Part shown: piece after piece, positions 12,093-25,134 of the stretch
Position numbering within the stretch: position 1 is the first letter of the stretch
How the letters are laid out: every line of letters starts with the position of its first letter
Source of the DNA: Paramecium octaurelia
Taxonomy: Eukaryota > Ciliophora > Oligohymenophorea > Peniculida > Parameciidae
NCBI GenBank assembly: GCA_905182995.1
Contig: CAJJDP010000102.1
Span: 66,183-130,182, forward strand
Reading direction: 5' to 3'
DNA length: 64,000 nt
Notes under the pieces: model-generated
Databases searched by the model: none
What the model was told of the DNA's origin: nothing
What the model saw: the letters and a program-made list of their open reading frames with translations, nothing else
Made by a program: the position numbers and the translations under genes

Positions 12093-14204
12093 TCAATTAA
12101 AAAATGTTTTTATCGATAACTCAGTGCTGTAGGTTTTTGGCTGCCTTCTCTCATAATGGTTCATTAGGAACACTTTCTTTGGCTTCGTTCTAAAGAGATT
12201 GTGCTTCGAGGAGATCATAATTCCTGACGCCGAGGGAGTTTTGATGTCTCTCTATTAATCATCGAGAATCTCATATTATTGCAATTTGGCATTAAACAGC
12301 ATTTATTCAGTGATATTTTGATATTTGAATTAATGAGAAAGACTACTCTGACGATCAAAGGTTTGAGGTCGAGTCCCTTGTGATGTTTTGGAGAATGGCT
12401 GCTAATTAATCTGAGATTGATTAATTCCATTTTGAGATTCCTTGTCAAATGTAATACAACTAAACCGACGCTGCTCTCTCCTTCTAAACTCCTTCTTAAT
12501 TAATTATGATTGGACCTCCAAATGGTTCAAAGTATCCGCTAAACTCTGCTCATTTTCCATTTATGCTCTAAGATTACCATATACTAATCCTTACTTTTTT
12601 TATTCGCTCTATTGCACTCTCCTAATGGCTTTCAGTTTCTTTTAAGTGGTCTAAATGAAATCCATCTAGCATAATTGATACTTGGATTTCTAAATGGAAT
12701 ATTGTTTGGCCTACTCCTTGATCTTAAACTCAGTCTAAGGAACTTCAGTTGGAATTACAATTTCTAATTGTGGTTACGAGGAATTCTTTTAGAAACCATT
12801 GAGATCCTTTGAAAATTCTTCAGAATAACTAAACTTCTTGTGAGTTTTCAAGTTTTTATTAATTCTCTGGTGATTAATTTTGTGCCTTTGTTCATACTGT
12901 CTTCTTACCAATCTTTCACATTATGGGTAATTATTGAACAATTTGGCTAAGTCTGTATAGGTGATCAAATAAGCCGAAAACTCTTGCGACGTTACTTAGG
13001 CAGTGTGTATCCTGTGACAATCTTCAAAGTATTCGACCTCCCCAAAATATTGATCTTGTCCCAATTCGCAAAGAGGGAATACAATGTGGTTTTCTTTCTT
13101 GAATAATTTGACAGTGCCCTTCTTGATCACAATTAAGGTCTGAGGAGCATCGCCAATTCTGTAAATGTAATGACTTATTGGGAAATGGACTTTTTCAAAT
13201 TTGTATTAACTTTCTACGGCTTCTTTGTATGTTAAATTTTTCAGAATCGTCAAACTGAGCAATTTCGTCTTTTTTCTAATTTTTTCTTGAATAGATCTGA
13301 GTTTAATTTACCTAACTGACTGTCTTCCAGTATTGTCTTATAGTCTTTTTTAGTAAGTACGGCTACATGCAAAGAGGTCTTGGCAATGACTGTGCCAGTA
13401 CGGGCAGATTCAATCATCAATCCTCGTTCTCCGAACATTTGTCCTTCGTGTATCTAAGCGACCAAATCGTGCAGGAACACTCCTCCATTAAAGAGGAAAT
13501 CCTTGTCTGGGATCTTCTCGAGGCCAAAGGTTAATTTCTTGATTGTCTCCACATCTTTGTGTTTGACATCTTGGCGCTCAGTTTAAACGATTAAGCGTGG
13601 CTTGTACGATTTGGCTATCCTAAATTCTATTCTAATTTGGGCTATACTGCTCGAAATCGTCTTCCCGTAGATTTATTGTCAGTCTTCTATTTAGTTGCTT
13701 GGGGGCCTAATACAATTTGATTATTGTGCTTGGGTGTTGCTCCAATTCTGCTTCTGTCAGAGTTTTCAGTTGGTTCTCCTCAAACTCGACTTCTGCTTGG
13801 ATTCGCTCTTGTTTCTTGCGCACATAAACATTGACACTCCCATCTATGATGATGAAGAATTCATTGGAAGAGTCACCTTTTTGCATACATCACTCATTAC
13901 AACCTTCTTTGAACACGATGTCATTCTTGTTGTAATGTTTGTACATCATCATTTTACAACATCTTTGGTGCTATTTGGGATCTCGTAGACTCTTGAAGAA
14001 ATCCAACTCTTTGGTTGCTTACTCCAGCACTGCCACTTCAAAATCCATTCGATCATCAGGTGGTGTTTTCAAAATATATTAAGCAACTTTCAATTATGTC
14101 TTTGGATCCTTCACTTTCAGAAATGATTGACACAGTTTCTTATATGTGTTCTGATTACCATTTCTAACACTCATAAATTCATCCGGTGAAATAACTACTT
14201 CCAT
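12093..14204 (-). CDS. Protein with two cyclic-nucleotide-binding domains, 675 aa
   Basis: Two cNMP-binding domains in tandem without channel or kinase parts. Domain 1: YNKNDIVFKEGDSSNEFFII, then the phosphate-binding cassette FGERGLMIESARTGTV, close to the PKA-R consensus FGExALxxxxxRxATV. A long charged insert (EEDDFEQYSP region) separates its two halves. Domain 2: FEKVHFPISHYIYRIGDAP ... FGEVEYFEDCHRIHTAQV, which lacks the arginine of the cassette. A basic, Gln-rich tail follows. Introns of 27, 31 and 26 nt restore frame. It resembles CNBD-type or PKA-regulatory-like proteins, but no PKA inhibitor sequence or dimerisation domain is seen. Confidence 0.8.
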
Positions 14205-14240
14205 TGGAACAAAATAAAAATAAAATAAAATAAAATTCTA
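14205..14240. promoter_or_regulatory. 36-nt AT-only divergent spacer
   Basis: The spacer between divergent starts (14204 minus, 14241 plus) is almost pure A/T with repeated AAATA units. It probably carries both promoters. Confidence 0.4.
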
Positions 14241-16535
14241 ATGGATTATTAGGAAGAACTCAATTAAAAAGATCAAACCATCAAACTATTGGAGGAAGAG
14301 AAGAATGCCTTGATTCAAAATGCAAATGAATTACAAACCAATTAGATCGCCTTGGAAAAAGAAATCACAAGATAAAAAACCAATATTGCTAATTATGAGG
14401 CGGAACTTATAGAATTGCATAAGGAGAGAAAATCTTGTGACGAATAAATTCAAAAGTCGCAGATCTAAATAGAATCCTATGAACAATAGATTACATTACT
14501 TAATGAAGATCTAAAGAAAGTCACCATTCAATGCGATGAAGCCTTGTAACAACTCCAACAAATTTAGAGTAGACATGAAATTGAAATTAAAACACTTCTA
14601 TAGTAGTTGGCGAATGAGAAGGAGAAAGTTAATGAAATCAATGATGAGAATCTCCTTATTATCAATAATAAATAAAATGAAATCGATTTACTGATTGAAA
14701 AACTCAATGAACTTGAAAAACAAATCCAATCTAATCTCTAAAATCATATTTCTGAAGTAGAATACTTTAATCAATAAATAGAATCTGCAAAGTAAGCAAA
14801 ACATGATGAGTGGGAAAAGACTGTCAAACTATTGCAGAATGAAATCGCTGATCTAAATAAAACATTGTCTGAAAAGGAACAAAATAACAAACCTGATCCA
14901 TAAATTGAAGAGCTGAATTCGTACATCATAGAACAAGAATAATAATACATTAAGCAATTTGACACTCAAGAGGAAAAGATCAAATCATTGCAGAATGAAA
15001 TTGCCCTATTGAATGCTCAATTGCTAGAATTGTAAAAGAATAATGAGAATTAACTACTCGAATTAGCAGCACTTTAATAGGAATTACAACAGAAAAATGA
15101 GAGTTGCTCTAAACTAACAAATCAAATTGAAGATTTAAAATAATAATAATAAAAATAAATGATATCATAACAAACTCAACAAGCTTAATCGGGTTCAAAT
15201 GCCAATGCTGCTGACAAAATGGTGACCATCTCAATGAAGGATTTATTGAATTGGGATAAAAGGTCAAAAGATCAATAAAATCAAATTAAAGCTTTGTCTA
15301 ACGAAATTTAATTACTAAAAAATCAATAGGAGGAACAATTAAAATTATAAAATTCAAAATAAATGAAATCCAATCTCTCATTAGAAGGAATGGTTCAAAA
15401 GTGCTAAGTCTTGTAACAAATAGTTGATGAAACCAGTCAACAAAACTCCAAAATTAATTCAGAACTCAACACATTTAAACTACAAAATCAATAACTTAAA
15501 GATGATTTGAACAATTCCTAACAAGAATTAAAAGAATTGAGAGTGATCGTCTCGGATAAATTTAGATTGGAAGGCGAACTTGCATCTGCCCACATCTAAA
15601 TTTCAGAAAACAAAGATCTAATGAAAGTAATATTGATATATGTTAAAGATAGAAATTTAATGAACTTTAATCCAATTATGAAAATACAGAAGAGCAACTA
15701 GAAACAACCAAAAAAACCTTGAGATAAAGTGAACAACTTAGAAACAATGTATATCATGTCATTTATTATAGTTATAAATAAAATTAGATGAAATCACTAT
15801 GTAATATCAAAAGGCCTCATAAGAATTAACTAATGTCAAATAGGAGAGAGATTAAAAGAATATTAAACAGAAAGACTTAGAAAAACTATTGCAATCTTAA
15901 TTTTAAGAATACTCAAATCTTGAATCAAAATATAAGGAATCTTAAATCAATTATGAAGACATGTAAAGCTAAATTAAAATTTTACAAAAAAAATACTCTC
16001 ACGTAACTTATCAATCAGTATCTTAGGAAACAGAACAATTAAAGGAAGAATGTCTTTAAAAACAAAAACTGATACTTACACTAGAAGAATCCAATAAGTC
16101 CTTAATTAATGACCTATAAGCATTAAGAGAATTGTAATTTAGATAAAAGGCACCTGAAGCTCCTCTAACAAAAAAAGAAAGAATTGTAGTTGAATCCCTT
16201 TCATTAAGAGTGTAAGAACTTGAATTGGAGAATAAAAAAATAAAAGATGCTTTGTGCGCAAAAATTGTTCTTTTATAAAATGAATTAGAACAGAAGACCA
16301 ACTGCATCAATTAGATTGCCAATTAAGTAACAAAATAGGTTCCATCTTTATCAGAGCAAAATCAATTGGATAAGGAGGATGTCAAAATGATACAACAGCT
16401 CAAGAAAAAGCTCAACATTCAAGAAATATTAGAGGTATTCACGTATTCTAAACCGAATAGAAAACCCTGATTGAAAACCTACAGTTAAGGGACTAGATTA
16501 AGGTTTTAGGAACCGAAATCAATAAAAGAAAATGA
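14241..16535 (+). CDS. Long coiled-coil protein, 739 aa
   Basis: Almost the whole protein is heptad-rich coiled coil dominated by Glu, Gln, Lys and Leu (for example KTLLQQLANEKEKVNEINDE). There is no globular domain or membrane span. Three introns (26, 23 and 26 nt) close the frame exactly and lead to a TGA at 16533-16535. Proteins of this sort in ciliates are often basal-body or cytoskeletal parts, but nothing here proves it. Confidence 0.8.
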
Positions 16536-16929
16536 CTTATTATTTTTTATATTTATATGACAAATGCCATTTTGAAAAACACTTATTTTGATTGTTCTCT
16601 CGCTTCAAACTATTATGATGGGAGATACAATTTGATTAGTAAAATTAACATAGAACACTATTAGAAGTATTTTCTGTATGTCTGAGCATATAAATTAAAT
16701 TTGACGTCTCTTACAAATTTAAATATTATATTAATTGTTAAGAAAATCCCACAAAATTAATTTATAGGTGGATATTGAAAATAAATTTAATTACTAATGA
16801 TATTTAATATTATTATGCGTATTTATTGCGTATATAAAATTATAATACTCATTATGAACAATAACTGAAGTTTTTGCTTATTTAATAAAGATTTATTAAT
16901 AGTAACATTATTGTTATTTATAATAGCTT
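16536..16929. other. AT-rich intergenic spacer
   Basis: About 390 nt of AT-rich sequence with no open frame or motif that I can support. Confidence 0.6.
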
Positions 16930-17369
16930 ATGAATTTCTATACTCTTGAATTTGAAGAATAAGTTGGATAAGGTATTTAATGATTTAAAGACTAGATTTA
17001 AGAGAATAAGAATAAATATAAGTTAGTGAAGAGTAAATGTGCGAATATGATCAAAGTTCTAAACAAGAAATTAATTAGGATATTACTTTTGATGGATACT
17101 TGCAAGAAGAACCTGTTCTAATATTTAATATCATTGAGGAATCACCAAAAAAGAAGAATAAATCCATCTTTAAAAAATCCAAAAAAATAAGAAAATCTGA
17201 AGCAGAAACAGATTTTAAGTGTTAAAAAAAATCTAAAACTTTAGTATCAGGTAAAGATGCGGCTAAACTTCAACAATGTAAAGTGTTAAAGACCATCATT
17301 TCCTAAATGGAGTCTATATTAAAATAAACTAGAACATACCTTCTTAATTAGTATTAAAAATAAAAATGA
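16930..17369 (+). CDS. Lysine-rich hypothetical protein, 138 aa
   Basis: The start is MNFYTLEFEEQVGQ. A 23-nt intron at 16973-16995 (GTATTT...ACTAG) links it to the second exon. The N-terminal half is acidic and Gln-rich; the middle is strongly basic (EESPKKKNKSIFKKSKKIRK), suggestive of a nuclear or RNA-binding segment. No family is recognised. Confidence 0.6.
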
Positions 17370-17423
17370 ATGACGAAAACTTGAATTATATATTCAAAGA
17401 GTTAAAAGATTGAAATTGATACC

Positions 17424-17828
17424 ATGAAATTCTCTGATTCTTTTCGATAAGTTATTTTAGACATCTTGTTTAAATTTTCAACTTCGAATTATTTTTTAAT
17501 TCCCAATAAACGCAATGACATTGTAAAATTGCAGGATTTGTATTATACCAACAGAATTTATTAGTTAATAATTCGAGTCATGTAATATAAAATATGGCAA
17601 TAAAAATAATTAGATTTTTCAGCTTCTATCATATTCCTCCTGCATATGCCTTATGCTCTGTTTGGGTTTGTTAATCTAAGTATTCACTTTGCTAATTTTA
17701 TAATATTTTTAACTGGACAGACTGATATTAATTATTATAATAATTCTTATAATACTGACATTGAAATTATGCCAATTTCTTCAAGCTTCAGGTAAATTAT
17801 AATATTTATCTAATTTTAATCTGTTTGA
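17424..17828 (+). CDS. Possible small membrane protein, 134 aa
   Basis: An intronless frame starts MKFSDSFRQVILDILFKFST right after in-frame TGAs. It contains a hydrophobic stretch around SASIIFLLHMPYALFGFVNL and another around HFANFIIFLTG. There is no homology I recognise. The sequence is AT-rich, so it could be a relic. Confidence 0.4.
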
Positions 17829-18017
17829 AAATATATTATTTCACCTAATCTCTATGGATTCAATTTTAATTGAAAGTAGTTGTAGTATTTTGTTAGATAT
17901 TACATAAAGCCCTAGGATATTTATCAAAAAGTATTATCAGTACTATTTTGAAAAATTACAAAGAGTTTAGAAAATCAATTGAATTAATATTTCAAAATAT
18001 AAAATTATTAAATATAA

Positions 18018-19481
18018 ATGACAGAGGATGTTGTAAATCTGTTTGTATCAAAATATGGGTCATCAGATGCAAATAAGAATTCATTATTACAGAAATCTAT
18101 ATAGAAGGTCTTACATAAAGAGGGAGCAAATTCTTAAGTCTTAACTAAATTAAGATAAAAGCTTGGTTAATCTCAATCGCAATAACAATTTTTCCCAACC
18201 TTGGGTAATGGGGAATCCTCATTACCTAATAAGACTCCTATTGATTCATAGAGGAAAACCTTTGAACCATTCACAAATCGTGTGAAGCCGTTTCAAAGGA
18301 CTTACTTATAATAGCTTGATTAAGTTTCTGAAACTTCTGAAAAACCACCTAAATCAGTTTATTACGTTGATCGATAAGATGTAACATTCTTACTTAATTA
18401 GAGGAGGATGAATGGGCTGCTCTTATGAAATTTGATGCGTAACTGTATTAAAAAGAATAGGAGAGGAAGAAGGAGTTGTTGTAATAAAAGAAGGCGCAAA
18501 TGAAAAATGAATTAGATATGCAGTTGAGAATAAAATAGGAGAAAAAGCAAAAAGAGAAGGAATTAGAAGAGAAATACAATAAATTTCAAAGCGATTTATT
18601 ACAGAAAAAGAATGAACAAGAATTAGACAAGTAGACATCTGTGAAAAATAAATTATTTCTTTTATAATCAGAAAGAGATATGTAGTTAAATAATAAAAAA
18701 AAGAAATAACATAGCGAGGACAGAGAATTGCGTAATTATAAAAAGGAGATCAGTAGGAGATATCAAGATGAATTATAAAAGTAGATTGATGAAGAAAATA
18801 GAATAAAATTAATGAAGAGAGAATATATGTTTAAAGTAATGAAGTAATCAGAGACAGATAAAATGGTGATCATGTAAAAGTAAAGAGAATAAGAGAAATT
18901 AGAATAGGAAAATTGTGAGAAGTAATCATATAAATATACTTAGATATGGAGAATTGCTTGATTAAATTGAATAGAGAAGAATAGAGGAAAACAGAAAAAA
19001 GAAGGAGAAGGTTGATAAAAATAATGCTTGGAGTGAATCATAGTTATTAAAGTATAAATTGGAAAAGGAGGATGATGATAAACTATAATATTGGAAATAG
19101 TTGGAGGAGTAGAAGTTTCTAGAGGAAGAGTAGAGGAAGAAAAATAGAGTAAATGAACTAAAATAAAAGACTATATAATCATTGGAATAATCGATTAAGC
19201 TTAAATAGAAAAAGAAGTAATAAGAAAAGGAGTTGGATAATCTATAAGGATTAATATGGAAGGAGGATACTGAAAGATTCTTTTAAGAAGAATAGGATAA
19301 ATTGGATTAAGTTAAAAAAGTCAAAATTGAACATAAAAAAATACTCTAAAAACAAATGCAAGACAAGTTCAAACCTGAAAGGGGAGAAAAAATGAGTATT
19401 CCTGAACTCTTATAAAACAAAACAATTTTGAAAACTATTAAATAGCAAGATATCTATGATTTAGAGAAAACTGTTGTTTGA
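18018..19481 (+). CDS. Coiled-coil protein, 472 aa
   Basis: The N-terminal 120 residues are low-complexity (NRVKPFQRTYLQQLDQ). The rest is a continuous Lys/Glu/Gln coiled coil (RIEENRKKKEKVDKNNAW). Two introns of 23 nt (GTAACATT...TTAGAG) and 22 nt (GTAATCAT...CTTAG) are required, and with them the length is an exact multiple of three. It looks like a ciliary or cytoskeletal coiled-coil protein; the specific family is not assigned. Confidence 0.75.
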
Positions 19482-19651
19482 ATTATAAATTCAATTAATT
19501 TTAGTATTATTTACAATGAGTATTACTTAAATCATATATTCTAACATGAATGTATATATTTTAAAGAGATAAGTAAAAAATGATTTTGTTTTGTTTAATA
19601 ATTTTATATGCTTTAATTATTGATTTTTTATATTAATATTTTCAATCTTTT

Positions 19652-20640
19652 ATGCTTTCGACATAAGTTTTCAATTCGTTCGCCTAAAGACAAAGTAATG
19701 GAATCATTAAGTTATTGGCATACGGAGTGTTCTTTGGAGGAGCATATGGTTGTGCTTGGCATCAATGGAAGGGTGCTTAACAAAAATAATTATATGAAAA
19801 AGTAGAAAATGAGATTACTGAATGGAAACCCATTACAATCAATGGCCTTAATGCTAATAGATATCCATGGGCCCGTAATATCAGATAATGGGAGTATAAA
19901 TTAGTGAAATTATATGGATATTTCAGAGTACTCATTGAATTGTTATAATTTCTTAGGATGAAAGATTTTTCGTTAGAAGAGAAAGAGAGGGAAGAGATGG
20001 TTTCCTAGTCTTTGCCCCATTTGTAACAGCTTTATAATTCAATGATACAGAACAAGATCCTGAACAAACTACCAAATCACAAGTCATGGTGAATTTAGGA
20101 TGGGTGCCAAAGGATAACATTAGCGACATTCAAATGGGACAAGAGCCAATTGGAACAACAGTAATTGAAAATTGAGATATTAATTAGACCTATGAAAATG
20201 TTCCTCATAATGAAGATGATGATTAATTGACAGGGTTCAATAGAAATGTATTAAATATGGAAGAAGATTATTAAATGCCTTTTGTAGAATTTGTAGGAAT
20301 GGTAAGAAGAGGAGAAGAGGAAGATGTTTTGAAGGGACGTAGAAATTGGCCAAGAGAGGGAGTGTACAATTATATTGATTTGTGGTTCATGTCAAGATTG
20401 TACAGATCGTTCAATTTGGTATGATGATGAAAGCTAATATTGTAGACAGATTGTTCATCTGCATACATTGAAAGATTGGTTCAAGAATATGATGAAGAAT
20501 CAGCTAACTTATATCCAATTCCTGCCACCAAAGACAACTTTGATAAGCCTTTGCCTACTCCATAGACACATTAAGCATATTCATTATTTTTTGGGCTTTC
20601 TTCAATAATGTCGTTAGCCTTATTAGCCATTAGAAGATGA
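19652..20640 (+). CDS. SURF1: SURF1-like cytochrome c oxidase assembly factor, 301 aa
   Basis: SURF1 helps mature the COX1/haem a centre in the mitochondrial inner membrane. The N-terminus MLSTQVFNSFAQRQSNGIIK looks like a presequence, followed by a membrane segment (LAYGVFFGGAYGCAWHQWK). The core has SURF1 landmarks: WKPITINGLNANRYPW, KLVKLYGYFR, RDGFLVFAPFVTAL, MVNLGWVPKDN, VEFVGMVRRGE. The second membrane helix is near the C-terminus (AYSLFFGLSSIMSLALLAIR). Introns: 29 nt at 19928-19956, then two of 27 nt. The spliced length is exact. The start is the ATG at 19652, well upstream of the conserved core. Confidence 0.9.
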
Positions 20641-21242
20641 TCTATTAAATATATTATATAAAACAAAATATTTCACCTTCAAAATAATAATTTAAGTTCG
20701 ATTAACCTAACATTCCGCAGAATTCTTCTGAAGATATTGAATATGACATTGTGTATTCCTATATTTATTATGATTACTTTTATGAATATCAACGTAACAA
20801 ATGATACAAAATTTGTATTTAATCAACCGATATAGTTAGAAAGACTATTGAGTGAGAATGAATGATATAATCAAAATATATAGTAATCTAAAAGATGGAT
20901 TCAATATTATTTTTATATTCCAGAAAAACATAAATTATTCAGAAGGGCCAAGGGAACTAATTCGCACTCTGGAGAGATTCCATATAGGTTTTATACCCCA
21001 TATTGAATTAAGTCAATTTATATTCGAAGACAAACTCAACCAAACAATATTCAAATTTCTTTTTATAATTTTTTTCACATGAATTTAGCAAAAATTTAAT
21101 TTTAGTAAGGATTTTTAATTTCTTATTACTTTTATTGTTGACTACATTGGTTGTTAGAATTTAACTTCAAGTAATGAAAAGTATAAAAGAAGCTCTAATA
21201 ACAGAAATAAAATAATATTTATATAGTTACAATATAATGAAG
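20641..21242. other. Intergenic region with one weak plus-strand ORF
   Basis: It holds a 74-codon frame at 20858-21082 (MNDIIKIYSNLKDGFNIIF ... LIRTLERFHIGFIPH) of unknown meaning. It may be a relic. Nothing else is supported. Confidence 0.3.
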
Positions 21243-23289
21243 TCAATTTAGTTTAAAATCAATCAATTATGATGTCATTCCACTTTTTCGACGATTTGGA
21301 GGAGACATACTGTAGTAAGTTTTAAATCCACCTTTCTAACTACTATTAGAAATGAAGAAGTCTAAATAAGGGTTTGGATCTTATTAATTTAATTGATATA
21401 TAAATTAATTTAAGTCCTCGTATAATTTGAACTATATTTTCGTTATTGTTGTAGCATTTCGGAAAGACAGGGGATCGGGGATATGTTTCAATAGTTTATC
21501 TTAAAATTAGATTTGATTGTTGGGTCCAATCTAAGAGATTAAATATTGAGCCAAAGGAAGGCCTAAAGTGCTGAAAGGTTCAGTACTTCCATCCAAATTG
21601 ACTCCGATCTTCTATTGCTATTGCTACAAATTTAGATCAAGCTCAATACAAGGCATTTAGCCGTTTTTTAAGTTATTAGTAGTAATATTGATTTTATGAA
21701 ATTAGTCACTCAAATTTTAAATGTTTTCATAATAGTGATTCACACCCCAATTTCTTTTTTTATGATCAGTAAAAGACGCTCCTTTTGATACAAATTCTTG
21801 GATTGAAATTGGAATGTTAAGGAGTTAATGTTTCATTGTAATTAATAGGCATCCTGGATTGGAGTGAATTCTTTTAAATTTAATTTAAATTGGAAAACCT
21901 AAAGGATGAATCTCATAAAGCTGTTTTTCATCATTCATATTTATGGCAAGCATTAATCTAATAAATTCTGAGATACTTAGAATAACTGAAATCATTTTAG
22001 ATCTGTCTGTTTTCAATTCTAAATCAAATAATAATTATTTATTTGAAAATTTTAAATCATCCTTTAATTATGTAATTAAATCTTATAAGTTAAATTAGTT
22101 GATATGATATTTTAATTTGTTATAGATGATTTTAGTGATATTAAAAATGTTCCCACTTTAGTTGAAGAGTAGATAACTATTGCTAATTTAATTATTGATA
22201 TGATAAAGCTACTATGTGTTCGCTTATTATTTGAGGAATTTTAATAAATTGATTTGATCTTTGATGTACTTCACACAGGCCTTACTATGATTAACAAGTT
22301 ATTAATCTCTCCATTACAGTTAATGAGTGAAAAAATCAAATAAATCATCACCTTCCTCTATAAATAATAACAAAATTGTTGGTTCTAGAGTATTAAAATA
22401 TATTTTTGTGATTTGAAATTGCGCCTTTTTGCCATTGCCAACGAATCTTCCAACAAATTTAGTAATTTTGTCGTTTTGTTATTTTTAGAGTAAATCTTTA
22501 ATGAGTTCATCTTCGAAGTTAAATGCTTTGTGATTGATTCCTTCTAGTGGTTAAATATTGGAATCCCTTAGAAATTCTCTAAACCTCTAATCTGAATTCA
22601 AGTTAAACGTGTCCTTCATGACCCTATTTATTTTGTCCATTTTTAACTGAGCCTATTTGGTATCATATTTAACCAGTACTACCCACGCTGGCAATTATTC
22701 TTCTATGAAATTCTCATATAGAATTTGAGATCTGTAAGCCAGGTAGTGCTAGCGTCGTTTCATCTCTTTCTGATGACGGTAATAGATAAAGTAAACACAA
22801 AAAACACTATATTTAATTAAGGGAATCATCGATTATTTAAGAATTGACATTTCAGCAGCTTGACTAATTAGAAATATTGCTGTTTGGATGGTAAATATGT
22901 TACCCTGTAAATAGAGACCTTGTTGATGACATGAATATTATACATAATCTAGCAGCTCCAACTTCTATATATATATTTTAACCTTGATTTAACCATATGT
23001 AAATGTCTATCAGTATGCTAATGACAATCAAATTTAAGCTCTTTATGCCCTCTCTTTGCATAGGGTATCTGCGGAAAAAGAAAAGCATGGTCAATTCAAT
23101 ACAGAGAGTCACTGATGTTGTTATTAAATAGATGATGTTCTGATTGTAGTTAATAAGGTTGAGTATCAAATAGACTGAGAATGTGCCCAAAGTAATTTCA
23201 TACATTTTTTGATTTTGATCAATAACCCATACCTTAAACTATTTTTCAAGTTCAGATGAATTAAATGTTAATGTATATTTTTTGATCAT
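21243..23289 (-). CDS. Membrane protein with possible degenerate sensor-kinase core, 670 aa
   Basis: Several hydrophobic segments fill the first 200 residues (YLILNLINYNQNIIYLITTS, SLNLIVISILIDIYIWL, IFTIQTAIFLISQ, YSVFCVYFIYYR). A soluble part follows: a PAS-like stretch (FQITKIYFNTLEPTILLLFI), a helical stretch (QLVNHSKACVKYIKDQINLL), and a stretch resembling a histidine-kinase N-box position (LKTDRSKMISVILSISEFIR), but no clear phospho-acceptor His and no ATP-binding G-boxes. The sensor-kinase reading is inference. One 34-nt intron (GTTAAAAT...GCTAG) gives an exact multiple of three. Confidence 0.65.
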
Positions 23290-23438
23290 ATTATAATTAA
23301 TTCTTAATCACTAAAACCTTATAATAAGATTAAATGAGAAATGAATTATTATCATTAAATCTCAATTTAAATTTTGTATTTGCAAACTAAAAGTTTTTCT
23401 CTAGAAATTATTTCAATGAATTGATAAAATTCATTATA

Positions 23439-23618
23439 ATGCTTCTAGAGGTTATCAGAAATGATATCAACCTATTTTTGATATCTGGAATCTCTTCTTT
23501 TGTCTTTGGTTTAGTGAATTATTTATCAATATAAACTCTGCAAAAACGATGTATTTATAAGTTAAAAAATCATTAATAATCATCATTTAATCTACATTTA
23601 GACTTGAACTATTATTGA
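23439..23618 (+). CDS. Doubtful small ORF, 59 aa
   Basis: MLLEVIRNDINLFLISGISS followed by SFVFGLVNYL: one hydrophobic stretch, then an Asn/Gln-rich tail. It sits in an otherwise empty AT-rich 530-nt gap (23290-23822). It could be chance. Confidence 0.2.
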
Positions 23619-23822
23619 AATTGAACTAAAAAAAATATCAATGAAATAGATAAGTCTATGACATTTATTCAATGAGGTTAAATTCAATTTTGACTATGTC
23701 AATATGGAAACCTTTATTTGAAATATATTTATATTTCATTATCCAAATTCTCTTCTTCTTAGTTACTTATAAGTGATATGATATTTAAAGGAAGAATATT
23801 AGAGTTTTATAAATATTATTAA

Positions 23823-25023
23823 ATGAATCGAAACATCCCAATTGGGAATAAAATTTGTGCAACTAAAGAAATATTCTAGAACCAAAACATTTTAAATACT
23901 CATCTCTTGACTATGAGACCATAAATCAACACTAGCGCACCAAAACAATATGAGTTTCTAAAAAACAAAAAGATTAAAGAAGCTATCAAATCACAAAAAT
24001 AATAAGAAATAGTCAGAGAAAATTAAAACCTTAAATCCAAATTAAACAATATTATGCAGTAGCAATCAAGTAATAATTACATACTAATTTAGATAACTCC
24101 ATCTCGACTTTTGCAATTAAGAAATCCACTACTGTAAGTCTTGGTCCAAAGAAATCTCTTAACAAAGACCACAGAAAAAAAGAATTGATTAAGATAGTCA
24201 TGGAGAACCAATAACTCTTGAAAAGAATTTAAGATTAGAAATCTCAATACAATGTTTAAGATTGGAATCAAGAGAGAAGATGGGTTGAAAAATACATCTC
24301 TAATATTTGTGAATATCCCTATAAGGATTTCAAGCCAACCAAAACTCTAGTACAATACTGGACAAACTCAAGAATTAGCGAGTCTTAATTGTAAAGTAAT
24401 GATTCAGAAGTTATATTATTAGAAAGAGATAATTTTAACAACAAGAAATTAGATCCCTTAGAAATGAAAAGCCAATAAACCAAGTATCAAGTATTATTAA
24501 TCTATTCAGATCAAGAGGTAGGCAAGATAACAACACAGAGCCTAGGTAAATCTTAATAAATTAAGAAAATCAATAAAGGTAATATACTCTATTATAATAC
24601 ACTAGAAGTATCTTTGAATCGGATTTTCAACCTTATGAGCCCTATTAAGATTAGGTTAGTAAAATTGTTAAGGAAATCATTGAAAAGCCTTAGTAATAAG
24701 AACAAGTGTAACAGTAGTAAGAAATAGAAGTGGAAGAAGATCAAGATGAAGAGGAGCAACCAAATATACAGGGAGATCAAGAGAATGTGGGATCTAATGA
24801 GCATCAAAGAAAAGAGTAAGAAGGAAATCTGAATAATTTAAGAGAAGAAGAATTACAGTAATAAAATGAAGTGGATAACTTAATGGAGAATTCATAAGTA
24901 AACGAAGATTAATTGGATGAAAGTTTGAATAAGTCTCCTCAGAATCATCAGAATATTTAAACCATTGATTTTTAATAACAAGATTAAGGGGTATCAGGCA
25001 AGCTAAATTATGACACATATTGA
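23823..25023 (+). CDS. CFAP97/hemingway-like ciliary protein, 376 aa
   Basis: The middle of the protein fits the CFAP97/KIAA1430 domain: a basic helix (KDHRKKELIKIVMENQQLLK), RIQDQKSQYNVQDWNQERRW, then YISNICEYPYKDF. Members associate with motile cilia and sperm flagella. The C-terminal 150 residues are acidic, Gln/Glu-rich low complexity. Introns of 23, 20 and 27 nt are needed and give an exact length. The N-terminus is short and basic. Confident on the coding structure, moderate on the family. Confidence 0.7.
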
Positions 25024-25134
25024 ATATTTTCTACTTATTGTTAAATTATTAATTCTATCGAATAATCTTTAGGGTATTTATTTATAATTAAAATATAACC
25101 AATATATATGAAATAGCATATATGTTAGATATAT

